A stretch of 59,499 bases of DNA. It comes from Zygnema cylindricum. Lineage: Eukaryota > Streptophyta > Zygnematophyceae > Zygnematales > Zygnemataceae. The stretch is taken from positions 9,908-69,406 of the forward strand of contig JBBHKE010000279.1 in assembly GCA_037447655.1 (NCBI GenBank), given 5' to 3'. The notes below the pieces were generated by a model, which made no database searches, was not told the origin of the DNA, and was given only the letters and a program-made list of their open reading frames with translations. Position numbers and translations under genes: made by a program. This document shows positions 46,725-59,024 of this stretch, piece by piece; the stretch's first letter is position 1, and every line of letters begins with the position of its first letter.

Positions 46725-49359
46725 CCACCCAATGTTCCCTTTCATCACTCGAAAAAACTTTTGTCAATGTTAGAGGCTCTTATATGTGTGCTGAGTGAGC
46801 AAAAGCTGCATTTCCTCCCCTGAGTCGTGCACTTCGCCTCACTCCACCTAGAAATTTTGTCGCTGGTATAGATGGTTGGGTCCTCCTCCTTGATACAAGT
46901 GATTTTGCTTGTGATTCGGCTTCAGCTTAAGGCAGAGGAGAGTCTTCAGCACTTTCAGGCATAACATGTCATGTTTCTGGTGGAAGAGATGGTTCTGTAG
47001 CCCTCAAGTCACTCAGAGTTGGTATAGATGCATTTTTTGCATTTTTTCTGAAAAACATAGGATTTTCCTCCAAAAAAATATAATCAACACTTTTATCCTT
47101 CTTCTCATCTATAAGCTCATTAAATACATCTACTCCTTTTGCTTCATCCTTCACAATAATGATTCTAGCTACCACAACTCTATTTCTCTGTGTCATACAC
47201 TCTATAACCTTTGGCATGATCAACATACCCTAGAAATATCCCTATTATACTTTTTCGTTCTAGCTTCCATTTTTGCGGATCATTATCTAGCATAAAAACC
47301 TTACTTCGAAAAACCTTGAAGTATCTTACATCTGGTTTGTGTCCAGTCCACAGTTCATATGGAGTTGTATCTTTTATTGCCCTTGTTTCTAACCTGTTTC
47401 TCACACAAGCTACACAGTTCATAGCCTTTGCCCAAAACTTGTAATCTATGTCCATATCAACCATCATTGTCCCAGCACACTCTGATATAGTCCTATTCAT
47501 CCTCTCTGAAACACCGTTTTGTTCCGAAGAATAAGGAACAATAAACTGACGTGAGATTCTATGCAATTTTAAGAATTATGCAAACTCATTAGAAATGTAC
47601 TCCCCTCCATTATCAGTTTTGAACCCTGCTATCTTTCCCTCATGCAGATTTTCAACCCAAGCCTTAGACTCCTTTAATTTTGCAAAGACTTCATTTTTAC
47701 TTTTTAAAAAAGTAAATTGTAGTAAACTTACTATAGTCATCCGTAAAAGTAAACATAAACTTAACCCCTCCCACATATGTGTATCTAGATGCCACCCATA
47801 CATGTGAATAAATTAGTTCTAGCACCCTGCTACTTCTATGATCAGTTTGCCAACGGAAAGGCAACTTATGGATTTTTCCCATTGCACAACCATCACATAC
47901 ATTTAATGATGGTTTTTGACTAATTTTTACACCTTCCACCATTTTCAAATTTACTATCTTTTCTAATCTATCATAATTCACATGTCCTAAATATTTATGC
48001 CATAAATCACAATCAAAGATTACACTTGAGTACATAACATCATTGTCATTATCATTTGCAAGACTCAATCGATAAAAATTGTTTCCACCAACAAATCCCT
48101 CTGCAGCTATTTTCCCATTCTTACTCACTGTTTTCTTCCCATTCTCAGATATAGTTTTAAAACCTTTCTTTTCTACCACTGACGTAGAGAAAAAGTTTCT
48201 TTTAAAAGCTGGGACATGCAACACATCTTCTAAGACCCTTTTCAGAGGTTTTCCCTCTACATTCAACATTAGTGACACCCTCCCCTTTGCTTTCAACTCA
48301 ACAAAGGTATCATCACTAAAATAAATTTTGACGGGAGAGGTAGATTGAATACTCTCAAAGAGATGGTGACTGCGACACATGTGTTCAGATGCACCCGAGT
48401 CCATAATCCATTCGTATTCCTCCACGCCTTCCGTTGCTCGTACCATCGCAAAGTAATTCTTTTCGCGGTTATTGGCAAAGCTGGTCACATCCTCCTCTTG
48501 AAGTGCGTTGGAAAATGTTGTTGGGCGTCCATTTGACGTAGATGGAACTCGGCTTTCGTCCCACCCAGAGCGAAAATTTCCCGTAGCTTTAGCTCTTTTG
48601 TAGGCATGACACATCCTGAAAACATGGAATTTTTCATCAAAGTAATAACATGTCAAAGGTGACCGAGTCTAAAAATTGGTTAGCTAGTGCCTGAACAGAC
48701 TTACTACTACCTCTTTGTGAAATCGGTTTAGCTTCTTCGCTCAAAATAAACTGTATTGCTAATGCTATGTTCCACTGACATTGTGGAAGAGCCCTAAGCT
48801 TATCCATGGCTCCCTTATATTCATCGAGTAAAGTTCTCATCAATAACATAGCCTGTTGAGGTGGTGAAAAGTCCCCACCTGCACTTGTACTATGAAGAAA
48901 CAACCTTTTCATAGCATGACAATGATCTGACATACTACCTCCTGAATACTTAAATCCAAAGATCTGAGTGGCTATGTTAGTCTGCACAGTAACATCTAGC
49001 TGAACATACATAGCACGTACGCTAAACCAAACTTCAGAAGCTTTCTTCAAATCAAGATACGACATTACCAAATCTGTTGTCATTGCATGTTTCAAGACGT
49101 TGAGGCAGTGGAGATTCTTCTTTCTCCAATCCGGTGTCGTCTCATCGGCATTTCTTTAAACAATGGGTGACAAGTCCCGCTCCTCGAAATATGAGCTTTG
49201 CATATCTTCCCAATATATGAAGCCAGTTCCATCAAAAATATGCAATTTGGGCGGTGGGCCCATAACTTGTTGAAGGTCATTGGCATTCTGACTTGGTTGT
49301 GTTCCACTCCTACTAGGCGTCACACTTGCACCAGCAGGGACTGAGCCATTAGTAGACAT
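46725..49359 (-). pseudogene. Decayed copia gag to linker, element D2
   Basis: Minus-strand copia remnant. The gag start is at 49359 (MSTNGSVPAGASV), inside the 5' LTR, and continues through QQVMGPPPKLHIFDG. Gag follows at 48637-49095. A frameshifted zinc-knuckle region, protease (WIMDSGASEHMC) and gag-pre-integrase (CDLWHKYLGHVNYDRLEK) are at 47697-48656. Integrase pieces lie at 47180-47803 (KTDNGGEYISN, EQNGVSERMNRT). The linker at 46725-47226 has GGVRRSARLRGG. RT and RNase H are absent in normal orientation; the RT start appears only in the mirror-written segment. Sister copy of D1. Confidence 0.88.
49253..49267 (-). promoter_or_regulatory. Primer-binding site of D2, initiator tRNA-Met anticodon arm
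   Basis: The + strand GGTGGGCCCATAAC (49253-49266) equals, base for base, the anticodon-arm sequence of plant initiator tRNA-Met as I know it. It sits one base from the LTR end at 49268. The sense strand encodes gag V-M-G-P-P. Confidence 0.75.
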
Positions 49360-49896
49360 GGCAGCAGAAGCAAACCCAAAGATAAATACCTATTTGACTA
49401 TATCTATGTTGTAAGATATGTAGCTTTAAGTGAGAGAGGTCTTACAACCAGACAAACATATACCACAGCCAAAATAAGCACAATAGAACAGAAAACACCT
49501 TAAAGTGCACTTAGTGCTCTCATTTCCTTAAACTCTGTGTAGAATGTACATTCTGTATCAAACCGATCATTCCTAATTGAATTAAATACTCTAAAGATCT
49601 TCAAAATATCTAAAACGTATGTACAAGGTTCACTAGACAATTTACTGACAAAAATCTACGTGTTTGGACCAGAATTGTCCACTAACAATATCGATACCCT
49701 AAAAATCCGGGTGATTCTTATCACGTCCACATTCATTGGCGGCCCTACACACTAATTTACTTAAAGATAACTATTCGTGTAGATACTACAAAAATCCACA
49801 CTAAATTTTGTCAATATTGAACAGCTGGTATTCCAAAAATATTCTAAGTCTTAGACTCAAATTTCTAAGACTTACTAAAGCTTACTTTTCAATACA
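49268..49896 (-). mobile_element. 5' LTR of copia element D2
   Basis: 629 bp from TGTTGAAGG to TCAATACA. The sense start TGTATTG and end CTTCAACA give matching TG..CA termini. Contains the variant core CTAAGTCTTAG. The gag ATG at 49359 lies 92 nt inside the LTR. 49897-50176 holds no recognised gene. Confidence 0.8.
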
Positions 49897-50176
49897 TTCC
49901 ATTCGGCGGTCCCAGTAAATGTACGAACTAGTTTACTGACAGCATTTATTGGAAGTCGGCTCCATTATATCGGGCTAGTAACTAACCTTCCTCAATTATG
50001 ATAGGGGCCACATTTGTTAGAGTCCAGATTCTAAAAATCTTAAAGAAATCTACAAACGAAATATCTATACAAAATATCTATAAGACCGGAGGTAGTTAAT
50101 GATTCGTACATAAAGTTTTCGGCCAGATTTTGATTTAGAAAATGGAAATCAAAATTTCGAAATGGAATTGCAAAAG

Positions 50177-50638
50177 GACGAGGCAAACTTTCAAGGTCGC
50201 GACAAACTTTTAATGTCGGTGGATGTCAAACGGAGCATGCGAAGATATTTTTAACCTGACCTGCATTCAGCGTGGCAGGCGGCACATGGCATGTACGACG
50301 TGCACGCCTATGATTGCTTGTTCAAAGAAGATATTTTTTTCATTTTTCACGTGTACCAATAGTAATGAATCGCAATCATCCAGTGGGCCCTAACTCTCCT
50401 CGCGAGGAGAGTTGGGGCCTACTGGATGATGTGCGCGATTGCTTCGCGGATCTCAAAAAGTGAAACATCCAACGGTCAAGAATTACGCCTATATCATTGG
50501 AGCTTCCCGACAGCTTTCCAGTAACGATGTTTTGTCTGAAAACAAAATTTTTAGGGTATGGCTATGTACGGCTTTGTACAAAAACGTACGGCGTCCAGTA
50601 ACGAACCCCACTTTTCGTCTAATGGAATGTTACCCTCA
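50177..50638. repeat. Noncoding repeat L, copy 1 of a 1323-bp direct repeat
   Basis: Essentially identical to 51500-51860 at an offset of 1323 bp for about 350 bp, then related to 52022-52105 beyond an AT array. Contains a 56-bp palindrome (50375-50430, 28-bp arms with two mismatches, centre CTCGCGAG). No protein recognised. Confidence 0.85.
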
Positions 50639-50665
50639 GGGTGGCGTTCCATCAGACGAAAAGTG
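50609..50665. repeat. Inverted repeat, 19-bp arms
   Basis: CACTTTTCGTCTAATGGAA (50609-50627) and its reverse complement (50647-50665) with one mismatch, 19-bp spacer. Related single arms occur at 52074 and near 55965 and 57430. Confidence 0.85.
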
Positions 50666-50831
50666 AGGTTCTTTACATAAATCCGGACCTATCCGTACTA
50701 CGCCGTACCTCTTATTTTGTTTTTACACGCGAACAACATTACAGAGAATCTTGCCAATATTCCCCAAAGGTCTGGGAGGTAACAATGACCGTTGGATGTT
50801 TTTTCGCGAAGCATTCGTTTTTCGAAAGTTT

Positions 50832-50876
50832 CTGTAAATGGTGATGTACCTCGAGGAGGTACATCACCATTTACAG
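50832..50876. repeat. Perfect inverted repeat, 21-bp arms
   Basis: Arms 50832-50852 and 50856-50876 are perfect reverse complements around the 3-bp spacer GAG. It would form a strong hairpin. It resembles a joined pair of element ends, not a terminator. Confidence 0.92.
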
Positions 50877-51499
50877 GAAAAATTGAGCTGCGACACGTTG
50901 GATAATGAATGTACGTGTCACGACAGTAAACCAACGGAAATCGAAAAATTTCGCACATGATATATGCATTCAAAAATTCAACGGAAATCACGAAAGTGAT
51001 CTCGTAACGAGCTTTCGTCGCACTATTTTTGTTATCGGCCATTCGTCACACTATTTGTGGAAGTGCTCATTCGTCACGCGAAAAAGCAGAAACCCTAAAA
51101 TTAATGAGCTGGCGTCTGACAAGCGTTTGCAAAGAGTACAAAATGTGTGTGGTACGATGCCCTGGTCCGCACTTACGGTATGCAAATGACGATTTCGAGT
51201 TGAAGTTGGTCGGTGTAAAAAATATTTGACGATTTTCAATATACGATCTTATATTCCGTGGTACCACTCATTTCTGAGCACGTGGATTACAGACTCTGCG
51301 CGAGAGAACAGCGTTCAAAGTATAGCATTCTGTAATGTTGTTCCTACGATTACAGAATTTCCTGATGGACCGCCTCCCTAAGGGTACGTCCCCATGTAAT
51401 CGGTACTTTGATAAAGTATTTTGGACTATAGTGAAGATTCGCCGTACTACTTTGAAGAGCGTCCCAATGTGCGAAAATGAAATCGGAACTTTGACATGT

Positions 51500-52105
<606 letters not shown>

Positions 52106-52744
52106 CTTCCCTATTTATCCATCATCGCCCTCGACTAGCCAAGCCAGAGTCAACGTTCCGTTGAACAAATTTTACCTGTGCCAATCATTGATCAGGAAGG
52201 ACTCAGACTAACCAATGCAAAAGCGTGCGAAATCTCTTATTAACTACGTAGGATTTACTAACCAATCAAACGCTACATTTCACTAAGTAACATTTACGTG
52301 CAAAAGTGCGCGCCAATCAAAACGCGACTTCGCACGAACGTGCGTCGCAAATTTCACACGCGAAACTACCTACGAAATTCCATTATGTGAAAGTGACGTT
52401 TCGTACTAAAAATTGTACGAAACGAACCATCATGCGTACCAAACGAAATATTGATTCATTTGGTACTTTTTAAACGTGCGCTTGAAATTCCGCGGCTAGT
52501 TTGACCTTTGACTGGTTACAATGAACGCCCACTCGTTATTTTGACCTCGCGTTGTCGCCTAAAAACACTATTTGCTATATCTTTTAAAATACAACTCCAA
52601 ATCGTGCGATTCTTTCGCGTACGTCTACCAAATTCAAAACTCTATATTCGTAACACCTATAACCCCATTTACGAACAAGTTCGATCCATTGTTACTGTTA
52701 CACACCTCAAATGACAAAAAGATCGCCTAAGGGGGGCGCATTGT

Positions 52745-54265
52745 ATATTCTTCCCTCCATCTCTCACTATCCCTCTTCCTTTTCTTATCGTATTCGCTTC
52801 TTTTCCATCTCCTTTCCCTCGAATGCTCTTTAAACCTCTCTTCTCTTTCATATTCTCCACCCAAATCCACGCTCCCCCTCTATCTATCCCTTTGCGTCTT
52901 CTCTCACTTTCCCCTTCCCTATCAATTCCTCTCACACTCTCCTTTTCCTCACTCTCTCTCCTTCTCTCTCACTCTCCACCTATCTCTCCCTCAAACTCTC
53001 CCTCTCCACCCACTTCTACTTCTACCTTTTATCCCCCCTCGCACTCTGTCTCTCTTTCTCCCTCTCCCTCTTCCTTCCACACTCCCTCTCCCACTCATTT
53101 TCCCTCTATCTCACTTTCTCCCTCTCCTTTACCTTTTCCTCTCTCTCTCTTTCTCTTTCTCCCTCTCCCTTTCCCTCTCCCTTTTAATCTTTTTATCCAT
53201 CTATCACTCCCTCTCCCTCTCACTCTCCCTCTCACTTTCAATCACCATCTCTTGCTCCGGCTCCTTCTCAACCTCTCTCTCCCTCTATCTTTCCCTCCCT
53301 CCATACCACTTTTCCTCTCTTCGCCCTCTACCTCTGCCTCACACTCGCTCTCTCCATCCTCATCTCCCTCTCTCTTTTCTCCCCCCTCTCAATTCGTCTC
53401 TCCATCTCCCTCTCCTTTCCTTGCACCTTTTCCCTCTCCCTCAATCTCACTCTCCATGACCTTCTCCCTCTTATTCTCACTTTCCCTCTCCCTCGCATTC
53501 TCTCTCTCACTCGTACTCTCCCTCTCTATCCCTCTCTCCCTCTCCTTTTTCTCCTCCCTTTTAATTTTTCTTTCCCTCTCCCTCTCCTTTCCCCAATCCC
53601 TCTCATTACCCTTCTCCCACTCATTCTTCCTCTTGTTTACCCTCTCCTTTTCCTTCTCCCTTTCAAACCGTCTCTCCCTTCCTCTTTTCTTCTCCTTCTC
53701 ACTCTAACAATCCCTCTCTCTTTCAATCCCCCTCTTTCTCACTCTCTCACTCTTTCCCTCATTGTCACTTTTCTTTATTCTCACTGTGTCTCTCTCCATC
53801 TCCCTCCCCCTCCCCCTCCCCCTCTCCATCTCTCTCCCTCTCTCACACTCCCTATCCATCCCCCTGTTCCAATCTCTTTTCCTCTCCCTCTCAATCGCTC
53901 CCCCCCTCTCCCTCTCTCTTCCCTATTCCCTTTCCCTTTCCATATCCCACTTCCTCACTCACTCCCTTTCCCTCTCCCTCACCCTCTCCCTCTCTTTCAC
54001 CCTCTCTTTTCGTTTCCCTCTCCCTCTTCTCTCTCCTTACCCTCTCCCACTTCCCCAGCCTTAGCCTCTCCCGTTTACTCTCCCAATCCATCACCTTTGT
54101 TTTCTCACTCTCCCTCTGTTGGCACTCTCCCTCTCCCTTTCCCCTCTCCCTCTCCCTATCACTCTCTATCTCCCTCACCCTCTCCCTATCACTCTCTATC
54201 TCCCTCACCCTCTCCCTCTCCCTCTCACAATCCCTTTCTTTACTCTCCTCTCTCCCACTTTTGTA
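52745..54265 (+). repeat. Polypyrimidine tract of about 1.5 kb
   Basis: The + strand is nearly all C and T with CCCTCTC-type units and scattered A and G. It gives long open frames rich in Ser, Leu, Pro and Phe, but these are compositional. The same motif occurs in introns of the armadillo gene and at 40.5-40.8 kb (purine strand). Confidence 0.95.
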
Positions 54266-54497
54266 TTAGACTCTCTTACTTTACAGCCAGAGTACACTTT
54301 CCCACGGTCAATATTTGGTTAAAAAACCATTGCCCAAGATAGGGATACAACAAAAAGGGAGGAAGTTTCCCCAATGATTTCATTTTGTGCGGCTTTGCAT
54401 AGGGGGGTGGCGGCTCGAGACGTAGGGACTACAAAGGAAAGAAACTACGCTCACTGAGACCCGTCGAACAAATAGGTTCTATTTGTAGTAGAGATAT

Positions 54498-54810
54498 TTA
54501 GATCTTAAGACAAGTCATTAGATGACCACCTTTTGCTAGTGTCCGAGAAAACGTTTGAATCTCGGGGTCAAAGGAGTCCTCCATTAAGTCTTTTGGTTGC
54601 GTTCTAGCCTCAACATGTCTCAAGTGCACTTCAACAATCACAAACTGCGCCTCTCTTTTGGCGTAGCACACTGGCCGATAAAAGGCGGGGTCTTCTAGAC
54701 CTTCCACCAAGAGACCCAATCCATATTCATGATCCTCGTGGTTGTATACCTTAGCTTTTTGTGAGTAAACTTGTCCAGGTTCATTTTTTTTGTAGGGAGT
54801 TTAACTCTAG
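54498..54810 (-). CDS. Hypothetical protein fragment
   Basis: Open frame on the minus strand of about 104 codons from just after a stop near 54811 to TAG at 54498-54500. An internal Met starts the last 73 residues. The composition is balanced and protein-like: VYNHEDHEYGLGLLVEG, FYRPVCYAKREAQFVIVEV and DSFDPEIQTFSRTLAKGG. I recognise no family; no membrane segment or signal peptide. It could be an exon of a host gene, part of an uncharacterised transposon, or chance. Neighbours are a polypyrimidine tract and noncoding repeats, and I cannot place splice sites. Confidence 0.3.
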
Positions 54811-55499
54811 TATTTTTGTTTTGGTTCTTTGCTCACGTTTGTATGCCGTGAATCGCTGATTCGGCTCCCCCAAATTTTGACCCTCAAACCTATAGTGGAA
54901 TTAATAACTCCTATTTTTTTTACGTTGCTATATATATATTTTAATTAGCGTTTATAACTTTAATTCAATCTTTTTTTTCAAGTATAATGTAGAAAATGTG
55001 TCAATCCGTACTAAAACTGCTCGTTATTTCGTAAAATACTACAAAAAGGGTGTCATTTTAAGGCATAGACACGCGAAAGAGAGTACGTCGACACGCGAAA
55101 GTGAGGTTGTCGATACGAAAAAGCGCACTGAAATTTGATGCCCAATGATAACGTTAGTGGAAAATCATGCGAATTTGTTTTCACATGTTCAAACTTCGAC
55201 TATGTGAACACGCTTTATAGTTGCTACACTTAGGGAAAAAATACACCTAAATTAGAGTTATCCACAAATTAAAATACATTTTTTTGGGCGAAAGGTCGTG
55301 TACGCAAATTAGAGTTAATAACACCAATTATTTTTTTAGACTAAGGTTGGATTACAATTATGCAATTTCGATAGATGTACGTCTACGTTTAATGGTCGTA
55401 TATTCCATCAGCTCAGGTCGGTAAACCACTTTTTATATGTCTGGCTCAGTTTGGTAGGCTAATATTCGAAGCTAAAAATCTATAAAGAATTTTCGAAGG
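54811..55499. other. No gene seen, AT-rich
   Basis: Contains AATTAGAGTTA motifs near 55250 and 55310 similar to those at 20.3-20.9 kb, and CCCCCAAATTTTGACCC at about 54868, the inverse of a motif at 18855. Probably repeat debris. Confidence 0.35.
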
Positions 55500-56150
55500 C
55501 AAAGTCTAGACGTAATAGTTATATTAGCGGAGGTAATTAGTGACTTGTACAAAGTGCATTATAATGTACTATCTGAAATTTCAAAACCGAAGCACAAAAA
55601 GGCGATGGCAAACATTGATGGTGGGAGCGTGACGGGATAATTTCGGTGGACTTGCACCCACCTTAACGGAAGGTATTTGACTTATAGGCACATGAACTCC
55701 CGCTCATTGTGGATTTTTCTTTTCTTTTCCGCGCGACCCAATTTTACACGTTGAGTGTGTGCGTATTGTTTTCTATATCGACATTAGCCACACATTGAAT
55801 GTTTCGCGAGATGGCGTATCGAAAAAAAAATAGACAATCTGGCTGTCACCTTTTGCGCCCATAACCTTGGCGATTCTTCAGTAAAGATGTTATTCCTAAA
55901 ATAAAAATAAATGGTGCGGAGTGGTTTGAACCAATGCGACCCTTGGTAAGCAAACTCATTTTTTCTCGCTAATGGAAGTGTGGCATAATTATTTCTAAAC
56001 TAATAGTGATTCACGGTGTAGCATTCTGTTTTGTTTCGTTTTTTAGGCGTAGCTTGGATCGTATCCCCATGTAATTGTAACTTAGCGTACTTACTTTGAA
56101 TTCAAGCCAAGATTCTCCGTACACAATTTTCTGGTATCCTAATGCGTAAA
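55500..56150. repeat. Noncoding repeat L, diverged copy 3
   Basis: Blocks in the same order as 50220-50640: TCGGTGGA, GCGATTCTTCAGTAAAGATGTT (compare GACAGCTTTCCAGTAACGATGTT) and CTAATGGAA. It then matches 51370-51450 (CCCCATGTAAT). A further copy is likely at 57240-57500. Confidence 0.5.
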
Positions 56151-56556
56151 AACAAAATTGTTAGTTACCTGTGTGACAATTGTATACGTTAAGAATACCC
56201 GTGATGGTTGTCAATTTCTAAAATCTATGTTGACGCATCGTATTTTTTGTAGCTACTTGTGATGTCGCATGTCATTCGTGACATTGTAGACGTACAACTT
56301 TCCAGTCTATGTGGTTTCATTGTTGAAAAAGATGCGCTTTGCCTTTACGTCTCATCAAAATCTTGAGACCCGGAGTAGAAAAGAAATATGTGTTGAACAC
56401 AAACATGCAAAACATAACAAATCGTGCACTGTACCAGATGCTAATGGACAAAACATAACGAATTGTGTACATTTCCTCGTCGTTTAAAATCGTTCAAAAT
56501 TTTTGAAAACTTTTCACACGTGTGAATATTTTTTACTATTTGTGTAACGGTGGTGC

Positions 56557-56595
56557 TTTAATTTAAAACACATCGCCGATGTGTTTTAAATTAAA
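56557..56595. repeat. Palindrome with 19-bp perfect arms
   Basis: Arms 56557-56575 (TTTAATTTAAAACACATCG) and 56577-56595 are perfect reverse complements around one base. Could form a hairpin or cruciform; no adjoining gene suggests a terminator role. Confidence 0.92.
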
Positions 56596-57239
56596 TTTTG
56601 AAAACGATGTTTCTTGACATGGCCGAGGGGCGTAAAATACAAAACGACAACATGTGGTACATTGTAAGTTTGACAATGACACAAACTGTACTTTTACTTT
56701 TTTCAAATTCTTTGTACGATAGTAAGTTAAGCGGTACGGCGCTAAGTTTTTGAGAAAAACGACAGAAAAAAAACCCTTTAATTTGACACTTGGGGACATG
56801 GCCTTACTTTGTTATACCTCTTGTTTTTTTTTCAATTTTACCCCTTTTGCACACAAATGGTTTTACCATTGCAATTTTTTGCAATTATGTTTTAAATGCC
56901 AAGTCTTTTACGTGGAGGTCAATGGATATAAAAAAGAGCGTCAATGGATACCAAAAAGAGCGTAAAATGATATCAAAAGTAGCATCAGAAGATATCCTCT
57001 GACAAAGATTCTTTCGTCCGTTTTGGTGGATTTGAATCCACTCTGTTCGAAAGGAAACAACCTTTGTCAATTGTAAGGTTATCATCATTTGTATGTCGTG
57101 GGTCATATCTATTATTTCCTAAGTGTAGCAATCGTTCAAGCCCAATGTGTGGTTAGCGTCATCCTTTGGAACACTTGAGGACACCAGCATGATAAAATGA
57201 GCGTTTGCTTATCATGGGCGTTTGCTTTGAAAACACAAA

Positions 57240-57500
57240 ATCGGAAGGTCAAAGTTGTCGCCCGAAAGCATGGAAAATCTTTCCACATCTTTAGTAAATA
57301 TGTTTAATAAAAATAAAAAACAATACGGCTTGGTTCAAAATTGTACGGATTGTAGTATTCAACCTCACTTTTTGCCTGATCGAGCCCCACCCTAATACGG
57401 AATGATATGAAACAGGACAAAATCCAATGAACAACCTCACTTTTAGCTAATGGAAGTCCACCTTAAGAAGCTACACGTAGTTGTAACTTAGCGAACTTAC
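57240..57500. repeat. Noncoding repeat L, diverged copy 4
   Basis: Contains CTTTAGTAAATATGTTTAAT, CAACCTCACTTTT twice (about 57360 and 57427) and GCTAATGGAAG, followed by GTAACTTAGCGNACTTACTTTG shared with 56080. No coding content. Confidence 0.45.
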
Positions 57501-57698
57501 TTTGTTTTTAACCGCGGATTTGGTGCACTCGAATTTCACGTGTATGTATTTACTTGAAATTGTTACTTAAGTTTGTGATGATTGTATATGTCGACAGTGC
57601 CCGTGATGCATGTCAACGTGAACAATTTGTCTTCGAACTTTTTGAAGTGACACACAACACATCGTAATTTTTGAAACTATTTCGTATGTCTCTCGTCT

Positions 57699-57762
57699 TT
57701 TTTAACATCGTATAGGTACAATTTACAGCCTTTTTAACATCGTATAGGTACAGTTTACAGCC
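57699..57762. repeat. Tandem duplication, 32-bp unit
   Basis: Two copies of a unit containing AACATCGTATAGGTACA followed by TTTACAGC, period 32 bp. Confidence 0.9.
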
Positions 57763-57951
57763 ACGGTTGTTTAACATGCCTTTGCGTTTGCCTCTCTTGT
57801 TCGGCCGCCTAAATGGAAATTGATTTCTTTGGGATTTCTTTTTGCAAATATTTGTTTTTTTTTCCGAGCGTTTCATGTATTGTTTTCAACGTCCCTTGGC
57901 TCGCGCACGTGCGGTCTCCTTGAGCAATGTGCCAACCTTCACTGTTGCCGC

Positions 57952-58015
57952 CAAAGTTGTGTCGCTGGTATCGTCCCTGGCAACAAAGTTGTGTCGCTGG
58001 TATCGTCCCTCCCTG
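57952..58015. repeat. Tandem duplication, 32-bp unit
   Basis: Two copies of a unit containing CAAAGTTGTGTCGCTGGTAT then CGTCCCT, period 32 bp. 58030-59020 otherwise holds no recognised gene; 58385-58490 is GA-rich. Confidence 0.9.
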
Positions 58016-59024
58016 TGACCAAGTTGTGAAGGGTCGCGTCTTGTTTTCTGTTCAACTGTCGAAATTCACTCATGTATAAATTTGATTATCTACATATGTG
58101 ATATGATAGATACATACTTGTGGATCCTCGTTCTCTGTGGATGCTTTGTTACAATTTTTATTTTTTTTAGGATTTCCACCTTTTCTGAACAGTTGACATA
58201 TGTTCAGTTAAAGTGTTATTATACTTACTATACTAGTATGAAACTTGCCACAAAACTTCAAAAATGGGCAATAAGCTCACAAGCTCACAGTTATATGGAC
58301 ACCTGGAATTTGTTCAAGAATATTTTTTTTCTTAATCTCTTACAAATCAAGGCAAAAAGGACCAATAATTGTGCTATTAGGTGAGAGGAGGGGGAGAGAC
58401 ACACAAAGAGGGATGTCGAAAGAGAGCGAAATAACAAATAAAAAAGAGAGAGAGAGAGAAGAGAAAAAAAAAAGATAAAAAAAAATAAGATCGAGGTGGA
58501 GAATTAATTGTGGTAATAGATTTACACCTGACTTTATTTAAAATGCTAAACTCTCATACGTAATCTCAATGTCAGTTCCGGTTTAATAACCCTATATTGG
58601 AACGAGACACGATATGTGTAAAAATCTTTGACGTAACTAGTTACAATTTACTAAGTTGTTGTATTTAGCTAATATTAGCATATACTCTACATTATATATT
58701 TGGGGAATATAAATTAGATTATAGCTTGCCCTCCCTCCCCTCTTACCCCGCCTCTTCCCGACCTCCCTCCCCCTCTGCCGCTCCTTCTTTTCACCCCATC
58801 TCCCTCCTCACTCTCCCCCTCGTCACTTTTTCCCCTTCCATTTTTTTCTATGTTGACTGTGCACCTGGACTTTTCTTACAATTTCGAGAATGTGACTGGT
58901 TTTTATCATTGTATTTGTTACCCCTTCTTCCGTAATTTCGAAACTTTTCTTTGTATGTTTTTTAGTTAAAAAACAACATTAAATTGGGTGACTTACAGTT
59001 TTTGTTATGTCCATTATGAAGACA

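Noticed and set aside
46462-46885. Natural H-DNA-type mirror repeat
   Set aside because: Natural mirror repeats are short or homopurine. This one is mixed sequence, 146 nt perfect, next to an N gap, and its content is reversed coding sequence.
52823-54064. Long forward open frames of 294 and 100 codons
   Set aside because: They are the translation of a polypyrimidine repeat (Ser, Leu, Pro, Phe only), with no domain and no codon bias apart from composition.
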